Shown here in pieces: positions 32,680-43,544 of a DNA stretch of 64,000 bases. The stretch lies in the NCBI GenBank assembly GCA_001051155.2, contig JYIP02000005.1, positions 744,001 through 808,000 on the forward strand. The letters are read 5' to 3'. Position 1 is the stretch's first letter, and every line of letters starts with the position of its first letter. The stretch is from Chrysoporthe austroafricana (lineage: Eukaryota > Ascomycota > Sordariomycetes > Diaporthales > Cryphonectriaceae). The notes beneath the pieces were generated by a model, which was not told the DNA's origin, did no database searches, and saw only the letters and a program-made list of their open reading frames with translations. A program made the position numbers and the translations under genes.

Positions 32680-33959
32680 ATGAGTTCCAGCAATGAGGCC
32701 GTGTCCTTGGAGGGTGGGCTTGATGCCAATAGGGGCAGTGGGATCATAGCCATATCGGTCCTTTTCATCGTCCTTGGCAGCATAGTCTTCCTCCTGCGGT
32801 TCGTGGCACACCGCGTTGCCGACAGTACGATCTTTCTTGAGGACTGGTTAATGATACCGTCATACGTACTCATGATGGGACTGTGCATCGACCTCATATT
32901 ATGTGAGTTAACGAACGTGATCTCATCCTTCTCTTTACTCTGCTTACATCCGACTCTCAAGGTACCACACTAGGCGGTGCCGGTCGACACGAGGCCTGGA
33001 TTCTCCTCAATGAGCCAGCTGCGCTGGCGAAGTTCGCGCAGACGCTCTTCGCGATGGAGATCCTCTATAGCATGGCCATCGCCATCATGAAGACCTCGAT
33101 CCTGCTCCTGTACCGCCGCATCTTCGGCATGCAGCGCTGGTTCCGCATCTTCGCGTGGGGTATGATCGTATACGTGTGGCTCTGGGCCATCAGTGAGACG
33201 ATCGTGGCGATCGTCCAGTGCATCCCCGTCGCGTACCAATGGGATAAGACACTGGACGGCGTGTGCATCGACCAGCTCGCGACATATCGGTTCATACCGC
33301 TTCCCAACGTCATTCACGACGTCGTGTTATTGGCGCTGCCGACGCCGATGATCTGGGCGTTGCAGAAGGTCTCGCGGGTGCAGAAGGTTGCGCTCACGGT
33401 GGTGTTCTTAATCGGATCCTTGTAAGTCACCCGAGAGGATGATTATACTTCTCACACGTGTGTATCAGGAGGTTCAAACTTCTGCTGACTGAAACTACGC
33501 AGCGGCTGTGTCGCCTCCATCATCCGCGCCTACTATATGTTCATGCTCACCTCCAACTCGGACCAGACCTGGCAGATGAACAATCTCATCTGGACGATCG
33601 CGGAGCCGGGCAGTATCTTCATCTGCGCGTGCGTGCCGGTCCTCTGGCCCATGCTCCGCCGCGTCTTCAGCCTCCCCTCGGAGCCGACGCGGATCGAGGG
33701 CAAGCAGGGCACCACGGTGCTCCTCCCGCGCGGCGCGTGGGCGCGGCGCCAGGCGACGCCGCCGGCGTCGCAGAGCAACTACGACCTGAAGCTCCTGCAC
33801 GGCGTGGAACCGACAGAGGAGGAGAAGAGGGCCCAGAGGCACGACCACCTGTACCTCGGCCCGATCAGGTACCAGATCAGGCAGGACCCGAGGTGGGGCG
33901 CTGGCACGCCCGAGTTTCACTGGGACGCGTCGAGGGCAAGCCCGGCGAGAGCCGTGTGA
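32680..33959 (+). CDS. Rhodopsin-like (PTH11-type) seven-helix membrane protein, 379 aa
   Basis: Exons 32680-32902, 32962-33421 and 33503-33959 join in frame (donors GTGAGT and GTAAGT). About seven hydrophobic segments are seen: ISVLFIVLGSIVFLLRFVAH, the WLMIPSYVLMMGL helix, LYSMAIAIMKTSILLLYRRIF, IVYVWLWAISETIVAIVQC, PNVIHDVVLLALPTPMIWAL, VALTVVFLIGSFGCVASIIR, and NNLIWTIAEPGSIFICACVPVLWP. The WTIAEP...C.PVLWP end and the KTSILLLYRRIF block identify the fungal integral membrane rhodopsin-like family (PF20684). Members sense surface or nutrient cues or have no known role. There is no CFEM domain. The C-terminal tail is cytosolic and charged. Confidence 0.88.
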
Positions 33960-35300
33960 TAGGCCTTGAGGAGCCAGACTCTGCCTCAGGCGCTCGGAAT
34001 GGGGTAGTAATTTCTGCTGGTTGTTCTTGGGCATTTGGGAATGGACAAGCGAGGTGTTGGTGGCACGAAGGGCCGGACGCGAAATCCTTTTTGCCTGCGA
34101 GACTCCATGCGAACCAAGGGGGGGGGGGGGTTCTGGAATCAGCAGTAAACTGCTGTACATATCTGTCCCCCTCGCCAAAGGTTCGATCTGATCAGGCCAG
34201 GTGCCGAACATTTACCTAGCTGTATCTAACTGGTAGACTTAACCCTCTCTTAATTAATGAACTCAAATCAAAATTGTCTCATGCAAACATCCGAGTACGG
34301 TGAAGTCTATGCTTGAATGTGAATTCCTTTCTTCTTGGGTGTAGTATGGGCTCTCATGTTTGAGTCTTCATGTTTGAGATCCTGAGTCTAGTCGAGACTA
34401 CTTTTTTCAGGCCAAACGCCTTCGAGGTGGAGGGCAGGAAACCTCCCCAATCTAATTGCTAGCAACACTTCACTTGCTCACTTGGACCCATAAATTGTGC
34501 ACAAAAGACTTTGTCTTCAAATTGATGTTAGTTTAGTTCGCAACACAACTCTCACTCAGATTGCTACTGAAGACGTTTGCTTGCCGCCAGCCCAGTGACA
34601 AGGAACATTTGGTTCTTCCTTCATACATCTTCCCTCTGCTTGATTCTTCCGCCTTTTAAAAGACGGCTATAGTACAGCTCTGTGAATATTTCACCATTTG
34701 ACCTCTTCTCTTTATGATGCCAAAATTCTATTTCGCAGTTAGACTTCGAGATGATTTCGCGGGTCTAGCCAAGGTCCGGAACTAGTTTGATACCAGGGCT
34801 TGTAGCAACCTATACAAGGTTCACCGAATCTTTGCTTAGCATAATTTATTGTCCCATGTAAACTTCTGGGTCATCCGAAGACTTTGTGCTCAGCTCTTGG
34901 TGCATATGAGATAATCCATTCATCTCATGTGGCGTATAACTTGATTTGAACAACAAATTCACTTCATTACTTCACGAAAGCCAATTCACTACATATCGAG
35001 CTATTTAACAGACAGTCGACTGCAAAGAGTTGCCTGTCCTGCAACTTATTCCCACCCTTTTCTCTGCGATAACACTCCACAGGGAGATCAAGCATCCCTC
35101 AAGATTACGAAAGTTGCACACAATTACAGTCTGTGCTTCCCGTATCTATCGAACGCGCTCTCTATACTGGATCGACAATATAAGCGCGGGGTACTATTCG
35201 CCAACTCACCGAACTCAGCACCGGTTTAGCCTTTGCCTTGTCATTGCTCTGCAGGCCAGACTCTCAACGTCTCCTAGCTCCACACGTCAACGCGATCTGG
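33960..35300. other. AT-rich spacer
   Basis: About 1.3 kb, clearly more AT-rich than the neighbouring genes. A G homopolymer lies near 34121-34130. Several near-repeated words occur around 34340-34400 (CATGTTTGAG, twice). No gene is recognised. Confidence 0.45.
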
Positions 35301-35825
35301 ATGCTAGAAAAAGGTGCTAGTATCCGCGTGACAACAGTAAGCCTTGATATCATGTCCCTACCAGCCCTGACACGGGGCTGCCGTGGCTTCCTCCACCAAC
35401 TCAACCTCTGCCCCGACAACGACCACAGAATTCTCGCCCGCGAGATGAAAACACCGAGACGGCCTAGTCGGCAAATGTCTCACGCGCACAAGTCTCACAC
35501 TCACAAAGCTCATGCAGAGTTCCCTGAAGACATCCTCCAGCGACGATCCGTAGTCACGAACCCTCGTCATCCCTATTTCGACCAGAGTCACGAGCAAACC
35601 AAGCCAGTCCCGTTGCCTACGGACATACCGCTAGTTAAGGATGGCAATGAATGGTTCGCGAACTCTGAACCAGACGGCACAGGCTCTCTGCAGACGGCTA
35701 CTATCGAAAGAGACTGCCTCTGGCCCCAAGCAACCCGAGAGCAGAGCCCGCCAAGCGAATGTCCCAAGAAGGTGGTGTCGCGCAGTATGGAATGGGAAAG
35801 ATGCAGAAAGACATTCCTTAAATAG
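35301..35825 (+). CDS. Weak hypothetical frame, 174 aa
   Basis: The first ATG in a longer open frame is at 35301. The product is hydrophilic with a His/Lys-rich stretch (about residues 60-75) and no family match. The same frame continues for another 90 codons after a single TAG at 35823-35825, so the stop may be a mutation, or the piece may be part of a spliced gene with the frame at 35959. I could not find an intron that joins them. Confidence 0.25.
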   Translation: MLEKGASIRVTTVSLDIMSLPALTRGCRGFLHQLNLCPDNDHRILAREMKTPRRPSRQMSHAHKSHTHKAHAEFPEDILQRRSVVTNPRHPYFDQSHEQTKPVPLPTDIPLVKDGNEWFANSEPDGTGSLQTATIERDCLWPQATREQSPPSECPKKVVSRSMEWERCRKTFLK

Positions 35826-35958
35826 TACCAATTGTATTCCGAGCATATGACGTCGGCTTCTAATTTAGGAGAAGAGAAGTTAAGTGGACTTGACAAATAT
35901 GGACGCGGAGATGATAGCCATGTTTGCGCAATAGAGGGCGAGAACTCTTGGGCGGGAC

Positions 35959-36480
35959 ATGGCCGTAAGGACTCCGAAGAAGTTTTCAATCACCAGCCAG
36001 TGGTCGATGGTGTACTTCAAGACAAAGGCCACTCCTTGCAAATCTTCACCACAAGCTGCACCCACTCGACGATCTCATGCATCATCGGACCCAAGCATCG
36101 CTGAAGGCAATATTTGCCAAGTGATAGTCGCTGGCACTGTAAAAGTCGTGCATAATGGCATTTCGAGGAAAGAAGCGGCACAAACCTTTGGCAACAGAGA
36201 CACAGACACGATCGTACCTGCGCACGATCTCAGAGTCGGAGACAAGGTGTTGGGAGATTTCGATATCGACATTTCGCATATGGTGAGTCCCGCCATCGCA
36301 GCCACCATCGACTCTCTCCGCACGTCAGCATATCAGAATCTCTCTAGCAACGCCTCAAAGCAAATGCTGACGACGTTGTCTGGATTCAACATCGAGATGG
36401 TTCACAAGGCCAAGCAGGCACAAGAGCGCGGGCACCAGCGCCGACTTCGAAAAGTATCATCACACCTGCACGAAACTTAG
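35959..36480 (+). CDS. Weak hypothetical frame, 173 aa
   Basis: ATG at 35959 to TAG at 36478-36480. Residues about 50-160 look like a folded soluble protein (ICQVIVAGTVKVVHNGISR, LRVGDKVLGDFDIDISHM), then a basic helix. I do not recognise it. It overlaps the open extension of the preceding frame, so one of the two is wrong or they are exons of one gene. Confidence 0.35.
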   Translation: MAVRTPKKFSITSQWSMVYFKTKATPCKSSPQAAPTRRSHASSDPSIAEGNICQVIVAGTVKVVHNGISRKEAAQTFGNRDTDTIVPAHDLRVGDKVLGDFDIDISHMVSPAIAATIDSLRTSAYQNLSSNASKQMLTTLSGFNIEMVHKAKQAQERGHQRRLRKVSSHLHET

Positions 36481-36698
36481 GAAACGAACTCTATGGCAGC
36501 AACATGAGCATTGCAAAGTCGAGGAGTAAGGTCTCAGCAGCATGTCATTACCGCACAGCATCAAACAGCTCAAGTCATGAGAGCTAAGCAATAGCATGGG
36601 CCCGCGTATCGTGATGCTAGTCGATTTAGTTATTCTTTAATTGAAGTTGGTTGCATTTGAAAATTTGTGGTCCATACTGTTCAACGAAGTCCTGAACA

Positions 36699-36722
36699 GC
36701 CCGATGGTATACCTCATCGGGC
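36699..36722. repeat. Perfect inverted repeat, 8-bp stem, 8-nt loop
   Basis: GCCCGATG (36699-36706) and CATCGGGC (36715-36722) are exact complements around GTATACCT. It lies in AT-rich non-coding DNA. Confidence 0.7.
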
Positions 36723-37618
36723 CAAATTTCAACGGGAACTAGCTTCCCTAAAATCGGCCTTGACACCTTCCAGGTTGCATTCTGGAAGGTAATAATACTA
36801 GGAGGGTATTTTTTGTCAGTTTATATCTTTTATATAACCATGAACTTCAGAGGCAACTGTGGTGCTCATATGGGGGGCAGAAGCCTTATTGAGGAATAAT
36901 TTTATCAGCAAGATATCAATCCATGAAATACCTAGACCGCTATGTCGCCACACTTCACTATAGCGATTCTTGTCATGCTGACAGCATAGAAGGTGCTGGC
37001 TGTAATGTGAAATGTCTGGCTAGCGTAATCCTCATAATGTCGTATTCCTGCGCCCATCCATAGAGGAATTGCCTTGAGGACCCTATGTTAGGATGTTTGT
37101 CACCGAGATTCTATTGCCGTTGCCGATAATAATCCTCCATCAAGTCCGTAGCATTGTGGAGGCAGCCTTGAGCATGCTAAGAGAAAGCGAGGTCGTTCAT
37201 GCTGGTAAGTGTCTCGGGATGCTCTCGGCCCAGGCACCTTCCCCCTTAGCTCTAGTACCTCCCGGTGCACCTGCTCGACCTCCTTATACTTCCCCTAGGC
37301 TACTAAGTTCATTTGTCAGGTTGCTTGTGCTGCTGAACGCCCGATTGTCGACCAAGACTGGACACTTCTACGTCTCTCCTTCCTTCGAACACTAGACCGT
37401 TCATCCGGGGACTCTAGGGAGCGTAATTACTACTTCCTACACCTCACATACCAAAAGTAATTTGCTACACGGAATTCCGTGCGACAGTGGAAGGATGGGC
37501 ACAAGCCTTAATCCATGGTGCCAAGCAACACAGAGCAGAGAGCAACAGCAAGGAATATAAACCTTCCGAGTTTCTGCAGGAACACAAATACAATGCTCGC
37601 TGCGACATCTTCTAGCGC

Positions 37619-37672
37619 TTTTTCGATAGGTTGTTGAACCAAATACTTCCTAGTGGAGCCTATCGAGAAAAA
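37619..37672. repeat. Inverted repeat with A/T-tailed arms
   Basis: TTTTTCGATAGG (37619-37630) pairs with CCTATCGAGAAAAA (37659-37672) apart from one bulged G and the end, with a loop of about 28 nt. It resembles the ends of a small inverted-repeat element, but no target duplication was recognised. Confidence 0.55.
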
Positions 37673-37986
37673 TGAAATGAGTGACTATGTTAAGTGTACA
37701 GTATGAGCATATATGGGAACTGCGCTCCCCATCCCACTTCCCCTCAAGACTTTTCCTTTGATGTTTTGATTTGAGCTTTTTTCTCACTTTGTCTATAATC
37801 ATGGGGGATATATCAAGGTAGCATCTTGTTTAGTATGACAAGTAGCAGTCCATTCGTTGTTGTTGTCTGAAGCGAGAAGAAGAAAAGAGAGAAGGAGGGC
37901 CAGAAGCCCAGACGGCTGGCTAGTAATATCTCTGGCTATAGGATAGATCGCCCCATTCCTCTTCACTATAGCTTGTCTTCTGGGAC

Positions 37987-39392
37987 TCATAGCTCTATAG
38001 TGGTCCCCTGGGTGATCTTCGCTCCCTTTCTTTTCGAAAGGATTGCCCAAGTCAGCTGGATTACGACTGTCAGAATTACTGTAACCAAGACATAAATCCA
38101 GCTCCACGGAGATATACGTGGCTTGTCAGCGCCCAAGAAGTCGAAAAATGTCATAGAGAAGAAGGTCTTCAGTAACTATTAGTAAATAAGCTTCTTTCTA
38201 TAGTGTCTTGTGCGGCTTACGGCGGTGAAGGTGGCAGGAAGGAATAGAACCGTAACAGCAGCAATCACCTGCATGGCTGCGCTGTCTTGTGCTGTCGCAA
38301 CAGCGATCTTCTGAGAGTCCTTTGCTACTTGGATCATCAATTCGCTGTCCCGGCGACTAAGTTCTGCAATTGCCCGCATTGTCTCGCTTTCTCTATGACT
38401 ATCTTTTGCGATATCGCGAGATGCCTGAGCAATTTCTATATTTGTCGAGGTGTCTTGGGACACGATAAGACAATAGACCTATATTGCTTAGCTTGTGCTT
38501 CCTCAAGGAGGATGTTGAGCTTCATACAGTTTGGCTTTGTGCAGCAGTGCGCTCTGACAGGTAGCAGCAGCGCGCTGCAATTCCTAGATACCAGCTTTCA
38601 ATTTGCTCAAGCTTCGAGATGACGTCGTATTGATTATCAGTCCCAAGTCCGATTCGATCTTTGTCGATCCTTTCAATAAGTGACCGAGTGGTTCGAACCA
38701 TCTGCTGTATAAGGTATGTTCCGGTCTCCGCCTGCATCTTAAGGAAGGCAAGCCTGCTTAGAAAGCTGCTAAGGTCACGAGTGGTCGAAATCAAATCTAA
38801 GGTCTTCCAGTCCTCGGTACTTGTGCCCTTTCTCTCATGTGGATAGTTAAACTGTCTCATTCCAGTGGCTGTCTCGATGGAGTGGATGCGATCTTGGCAA
38901 TTCTTAATGGTCATGCTAAAGCATTGAGCTTGCAGCTCCATAGCTATCGCGGGAACCACCATCGGCCCGTATGTTTGGGGTGACATAAAGCGTAAGTACG
39001 CGAACAGCTCCGACAATGATGAGGGTTCCACTCCAAATATCAAGACGCGCGTCTTACCGGCTCCAAAACTAAAAGTCGTTGCTATCGAGAATGCAGAGTA
39101 TGCCCGATTTTGCTGAATGATGAACTCTACGCTAGTGTTGAGTAGTTTTCTCCCTCAAGAGACGGGAATTTTACTAACGTGCATTTTCCCATTCTCTGCC
39201 GTCTTCACTGCTCTTGGCCGGAATGGTGCTAGTATACATTGCCAAACCGGTATTAAGGACAGTCAGAAATGTCTCAGGAAGATTGAAGGCCTGGATAACA
39301 TGTTTGAACAATCTTCTAGAGATAGGTAGCGGCAGCTTCCCATTATTTCCCGGGATGAGGTTCGTGAATGCACTGCTCATTTTACTATCCAT
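37987..39392 (-). CDS. CorA-like two-helix membrane protein, 416 aa, four exons
   Basis: Exons 39392-39179, 39126-38528, 38478-38221 and 38166-37987 join in phase (donors GTTAGT, GTATGA, GTAAGC). The N-terminal two thirds are soluble and helical. Exon 3 is a long heptad-like helix rich in Ser/Asp/Lys (SRDIAKDSHRESETMRAI) leading into the first membrane segment, VIAAVTVLFLPATFTATFFSMTFFDF. A second segment, WSWIYVLVTVILTVVIQLTWAIL, and a basic tail follow. This C-terminus is typical of many fungal proteins related to CorA Mg2+ channels. The GMN selectivity motif is not seen, so ion transport is unproven. It is transcribed away from the NLR gene immediately to the right. Confidence 0.82.
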
Positions 39393-39437
39393 TCTTTCGG
39401 CAGATTAGCATGAAGGCTCACAGTATACACATAAAAT

Positions 39438-39579
39438 GTCAACTGGCTTACAAATTGCGGCATGCTTCCCAAGGCGGTACCTGCTACCCGCATAATGCGT
39501 TTCGGCGGATGAGCCTAAGCAAACGCATGTCTCTGATGTGGCTGAAATGCTGCTAAAACAGCTGGAACTCCATCGTCAT
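39438..39579 (+). pseudogene. Damaged 5' part of the NLR hydrolase domain
   Basis: Upstream of the NLR coding sequence, one frame reads NW-x8-LPK-AVPATRIMRFGG (39438-39509), like the start of fungal SesB-type hydrolases (W..DMLP...P.ARI.TFGY), then hits TGA at 39510. Another frame takes over near 39505 and reads ADEPKQTHVSDVAEMLLKQLELHRH up to a GTAAGC donor at 39580, which splices in phase to 39630. The expected oxyanion HG motif further 5' is absent; that DNA is occupied by the CorA-like gene. A frameshift and 5' truncation are the simplest reading. A very short unseen intron is less likely. Confidence 0.5.
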
Positions 39580-39629
39580 GTAAGCCTATTCTCTGTACCC
39601 ACTCATAGTTTTGCTAAGAGGTATTTTAG

Positions 39630-42214
39630 GATATGACGTGGCCGATAATATTCATTGCACATAGCTACGGTGGCCTTGTGATTATCGACGCTCTTCGACG
39701 GTCCTTCGATAATCCCAATAAGTGGTCAAATCTCTTTCGATTCACGGCTGGCCTCATATTTTTTGGAACCCCTTTTCGAGGACGACGAGGTCTCACGCTA
39801 GCGCAAATCGTTGAGGCCGTTGCACAGCGCAACACGGATTTTCAAATCTACCCAGAAACTATGGCGCTTTCTATCGAAGAGAATCGGTACCTGCAGGACA
39901 TAGTAGATCGGTATACGGAAACACGTCGCAGGAAGCATCCAATACCGCTTTGGTGCTTCTACGAGACTAAGCCAAGTCCGATAAGCAAAGCGCTGCTGAA
40001 CGACAGCTTAAAAGATGTAGGTCAGATCTCATAATTAGCAAATGTATATATACTTAATCATATCTTAGGACTACCTTATACCGAAGGAATCGGCATGTTT
40101 AGATATATCTAATGGCGTTGAAAGGCACCCTCTTGAACGGCATCATTATAACCTCCAGAAATTCCCTAGCCCTTCGGACGCAGGATATCGAGCTGTCGAG
40201 GATGCAATTGTGCACCTGGCTACTGGTGCACGGAAATATCTCAGAGAATGTTCAATTAGTAAGCCGATCTTAGTTGTAGCTCCGTGTACCGTTTAAAGCA
40301 GTCCCTACTGGGATTATTGAAGAAGGAGATTGCAGCGGCAATGTGCCGTTATGTCGAATTACAGTCCATATTATGGCAGGTGAAGGTGTGCTGACAGGTC
40401 CCAGACTTTAAGAAGGCCACTTTCTGGTGCCGTTCGGTCGCAATGAGGCCTTCGTCGGCCGCAGTGCCGTCCTTGACGGCCTGCTCGAGCGTCTCCCACC
40501 CACCGCCCTCCCACAGGACTGCCAGCGGACTGCCCTTGAGGGCCTCGGCGGCGTCGGTAAAACCCAGATCGCGCTCGAAGCCGCTTACCGCATCTACGAC
40601 GCTTATCCAGACTGCTCCGTCTTCTGGGTGCCGGCCATCGATCCGGCCTCCTTCGACAAAGTCTACCGCGATATCGGTCAAGCGCTCAGCGTGAAGGGGC
40701 TCGATAACGACAAGGCCGACATACGCGTGCTGGTGCACGCGGCGCTGGCACGGGATGATGCAGGGCCGTGGCTGTGGATCATTGATAATGCCGACGACCA
40801 AGAGCTGCTATTTGGGAAGCAAGGGGGTCTCAGGAATTTCCCCTTTAACCGATATGGCTCGATTCTTGTCACGACGCGGAACCACAACGTGGCTATACAA
40901 CTTGATATTCGTTCGCAAAGTCTTTGGAATGTGGAGGCGATGGATCGATCCGAATCAAGCGAGCTCCTTAGCCAAGGCTTGGGCGAGGACCAGATACAGG
41001 ATACCGCAAGTACGAACGCCCTACTTGACTTCCTTGTCGACCTTCCCCTTGCAGTAAAGCAAGCATCTGCCTATATTGCCAAGACTCGCATATCGACAGC
41101 TCGGTACCTTGCATACTGCCGGTCTAGCGACGAGACTCTGATCAAGCTCCTTGGAAAAGACTTTAATGATCGGGGCCGTTATGAAACGGCTCAAAACCCA
41201 GTCGTAACAACATGGCTCATTTCGTTTGAACATATCATGCGGGATGTACCGCTAGCGGCGGACTACCTTTGGTTTATCAGCTTCCTCTCGGAGAAAAATA
41301 TCTTGAGATCACTGCTCCCTGTGGGAGATGATGAACTTGAAGTGGAGGAGGCGTTCGGTACCCTGAAGGCGTATGCTTTTATCACCGAGCGGATAGATAC
41401 CGGTTGGTTTGACATTCACCGGCTGGCTCGACTAGCGATGCGCAACTGGTTGGCAGAGAAGGATGAACAGGTAACATGGCTTACCACGGTGATCAAACGG
41501 CTAGATGAGATCTACCCTTTCCCCGAGCACGAGAATGGGGAAGAATGGATAAGCTACCTCCCGCACGCGCAGGCTGTGCTTGAGATACGTCTAGAGGCTA
41601 CAGATGAAAGCACAAAGCGCCGACTTCTCTCTAAAGTAGGGCTAAGCTCCACTCTCGTTGGCCAAGACGGAGATGCTGAAGCGATATATCGCAAAACGCT
41701 TGAGCTAGATACTAAAGTACTGGGCGCCGAACATCCGAATACGCTCATTAGCATGAATAACCTCGCGAATATGCTATACGAACAGGGTCAATATACAGAT
41801 GCCGAAGCGATATATCGCAAAACGTTCGAGCTATATACTAAAATACTAGGCGCAGAATATCCGCATACGCTTATGAGCATAGGAAATATGGCGAATTCGC
41901 TATACAGGCAGGGCCTATATACAGATGCCGAAGCGATATATCGCAAAATGTTCGAGCTTCAGACCAAAATGCTAGGCACCGAGCATCCGAATACGCTCGT
42001 TAGCATGAATAACCTCGCGAATGTGCTACGCGAGCAGGGTCAATATACAGATGCCGAAGCGATATATCGCAAAACGCTCGAGCTTAGGACTAAGGTATTA
42101 GGCGCTAAGCATCCGCATACGCTCGTCAGTATAAACAATCTCGCGGCTGTATCTCAAGAACACGAAGGCCGGGGCGTTCCACCCCTCGGCAGCTCTTCTA
42201 CCGAAGGCTCTTGA
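39630..42214 (+). CDS. NLR-type STAND protein: alpha/beta hydrolase - NB-ARC - TPR, 5' end damaged
   Basis: Exons 39630-40016 (ATG at 39633), 40069-40258 and about 40416-42214. The first two encode most of an alpha/beta hydrolase: nucleophile elbow FIAHSYGG, FFGTPFRG, then ESACLDISNGVERHPLERHHYNL, as in fungal SesB-like effector domains. Exon 3 begins with the usual linker FLVPFGRNEAFVGR, then NB-ARC: P-loop GLGGVGKT (40541-40564), Walker B LWIIDNADD, ILVTTRN and LPLAVKQASAYI. The end is four 42-residue TPRs (kinesin-light-chain type) that are almost identical in DNA. Such proteins act in programmed cell death and non-self recognition. The hydrolase N-terminus is broken or missing upstream, and the last repeat is cut short, so full function is doubtful. 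Confidence 0.85.
41672..42176 (+). repeat. Four tandem 126-bp TPR-coding repeats
   Basis: Units start at 41672, 41798, 41924 and 42050, spaced exactly 126 nt (42 codons). Each opens with DAEAIYRK and contains LG-x-EHPNTL-type and NNLAN-type segments. Long stretches are identical between units (for example GATGCCGAAGCGATATATCG in three of four). The differences fall mostly in codons of the helix faces. Confidence 0.9.
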
Positions 42215-43544
42215 CGTGTTGGCAAGGATCTTGATAGTATTAGCTATAGCTATCTATAGTTGGTTAATTAATGACGTTGTCTATTGTAACATTGTAATGG
42301 TAAGCAGTATGCTTGTATTTTGGCCTGTCTCGATCCGAACCCCATACAATACTAGACCATCCGTACAGAGTAGAGAATTGCCAGTTCATATAATAAGCAG
42401 TGTAGACAAGGCGTTAGAAGATGCTGTTGATTAAGAACGCTTATTTGTAATACGTGCAGAAAGCTCTAGAATACGTCACAACAATGGGCCAGAATTGATG
42501 TTGGTGGGCCTTTTTTACGCGCATCTAATGGCTGAGCGCATTTCTCTCCACCAAGGGCGTATAGGAGTCCGATGTTGCTATAGTCAACGAGATCACAAAA
42601 CCCTTACGTTCAGGAGCCTCGAATGATCTGTTTGGCTGTTGTTGAAGTGATTAATAATGCTGCAAACCAGCCGACTCTTCAGCGTGTCCGGAAGTTTGAT
42701 CCGCAAGGAGGTACTGACTTTGTCGTTCCCTCTTCCCTCAGTGATACTTATTTGCCCCTGTATCCTTCAAATCCTTCCAAAGTGGTTCTGTATATCTTCT
42801 TTCACGCCTCTACTCGCATTTCACCACGTCTAGGGGGTGTTGCTTCCATAGAACGAACACTTGGAGCCATTATCAAACTAGACAGACTCAGCTCTGGCTC
42901 TGGTTCAGAAGCCAAATTTCTTGAGCTCTCCCGCAACGAGGATGTCTTCTTCAAGTTGGGCTGGTATGTGATCAAGAACTGCGCCTTCTGTCTGAATGCA
43001 GGCCTGTGCAAAACCCGTGACATGTTTGCGTGGTCATAGCTCACGCCCAGCAACCATCGTGGATTTAGGAGCGAACAGCAGTCGGGGGCGAATATGGAAG
43101 TAATTTCAACTTCACAAAAGCTGCAGCAAAAATCGAAAATACCGACCGCTGCTTGAAGCTGGTCTTGTATGATAGAAGCGAGAGGTATATGACTGTCTGC
43201 AATAGAAGTGAAGAGAATAATTAATTCCTGGAAGGCGTGAGCATTTCCTATGTCTAAAAGGGCCCTCTGGCTCCCATTGCCTTGTCCTAAGGAGATGTCG
43301 CAATAGAGCCTGCAGCCTCGCGGAGATTCGTCAGGTACGACCCAGACCCCTGTTGCGGAGCTTGGGCCATCTGCGGAGGAGGTGCTCCGATAGCCCTGAC
43401 GTCACTGTCTCTGTCGCTATGAATGTGAACTGGATTGGTGAAGCAGGCAGCATCAAAAACAATGCCAGACCTGCCGGACAGCAACATTTTCGTGTGTTAT
43501 GAGACACACTCGTCGCTGTTCAACAGTAACGGCCATCTGACAGC
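42215..43544. other. Spacer with weak frames only
   Basis: Just after the NLR stop the sequence becomes AT-rich (runs of CTATAG words near 42245-42260). A 138-codon frame at 42623-43039 has no family match and no start-context support. No further TPR units were found downstream. Confidence 0.4.

Larger units (their letters stand above)
36481..37986. other. AT-rich spacer with two hairpin-forming sequences
   Basis: No coding frame is supported. It contains a perfect 8-bp-stem inverted repeat at 36699-36722 and a longer imperfect one at 37619-37672. The 3' UTR of the CorA-like gene (minus) must lie at its right end. Confidence 0.45.

Noticed and set aside
35966..35996. 31-nt GTAAGG...CCAG intron that would join the two weak frames at 35-36 kb
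   Set aside because: It fits the phases, but 31 nt is too short for a fungal spliceosomal intron.
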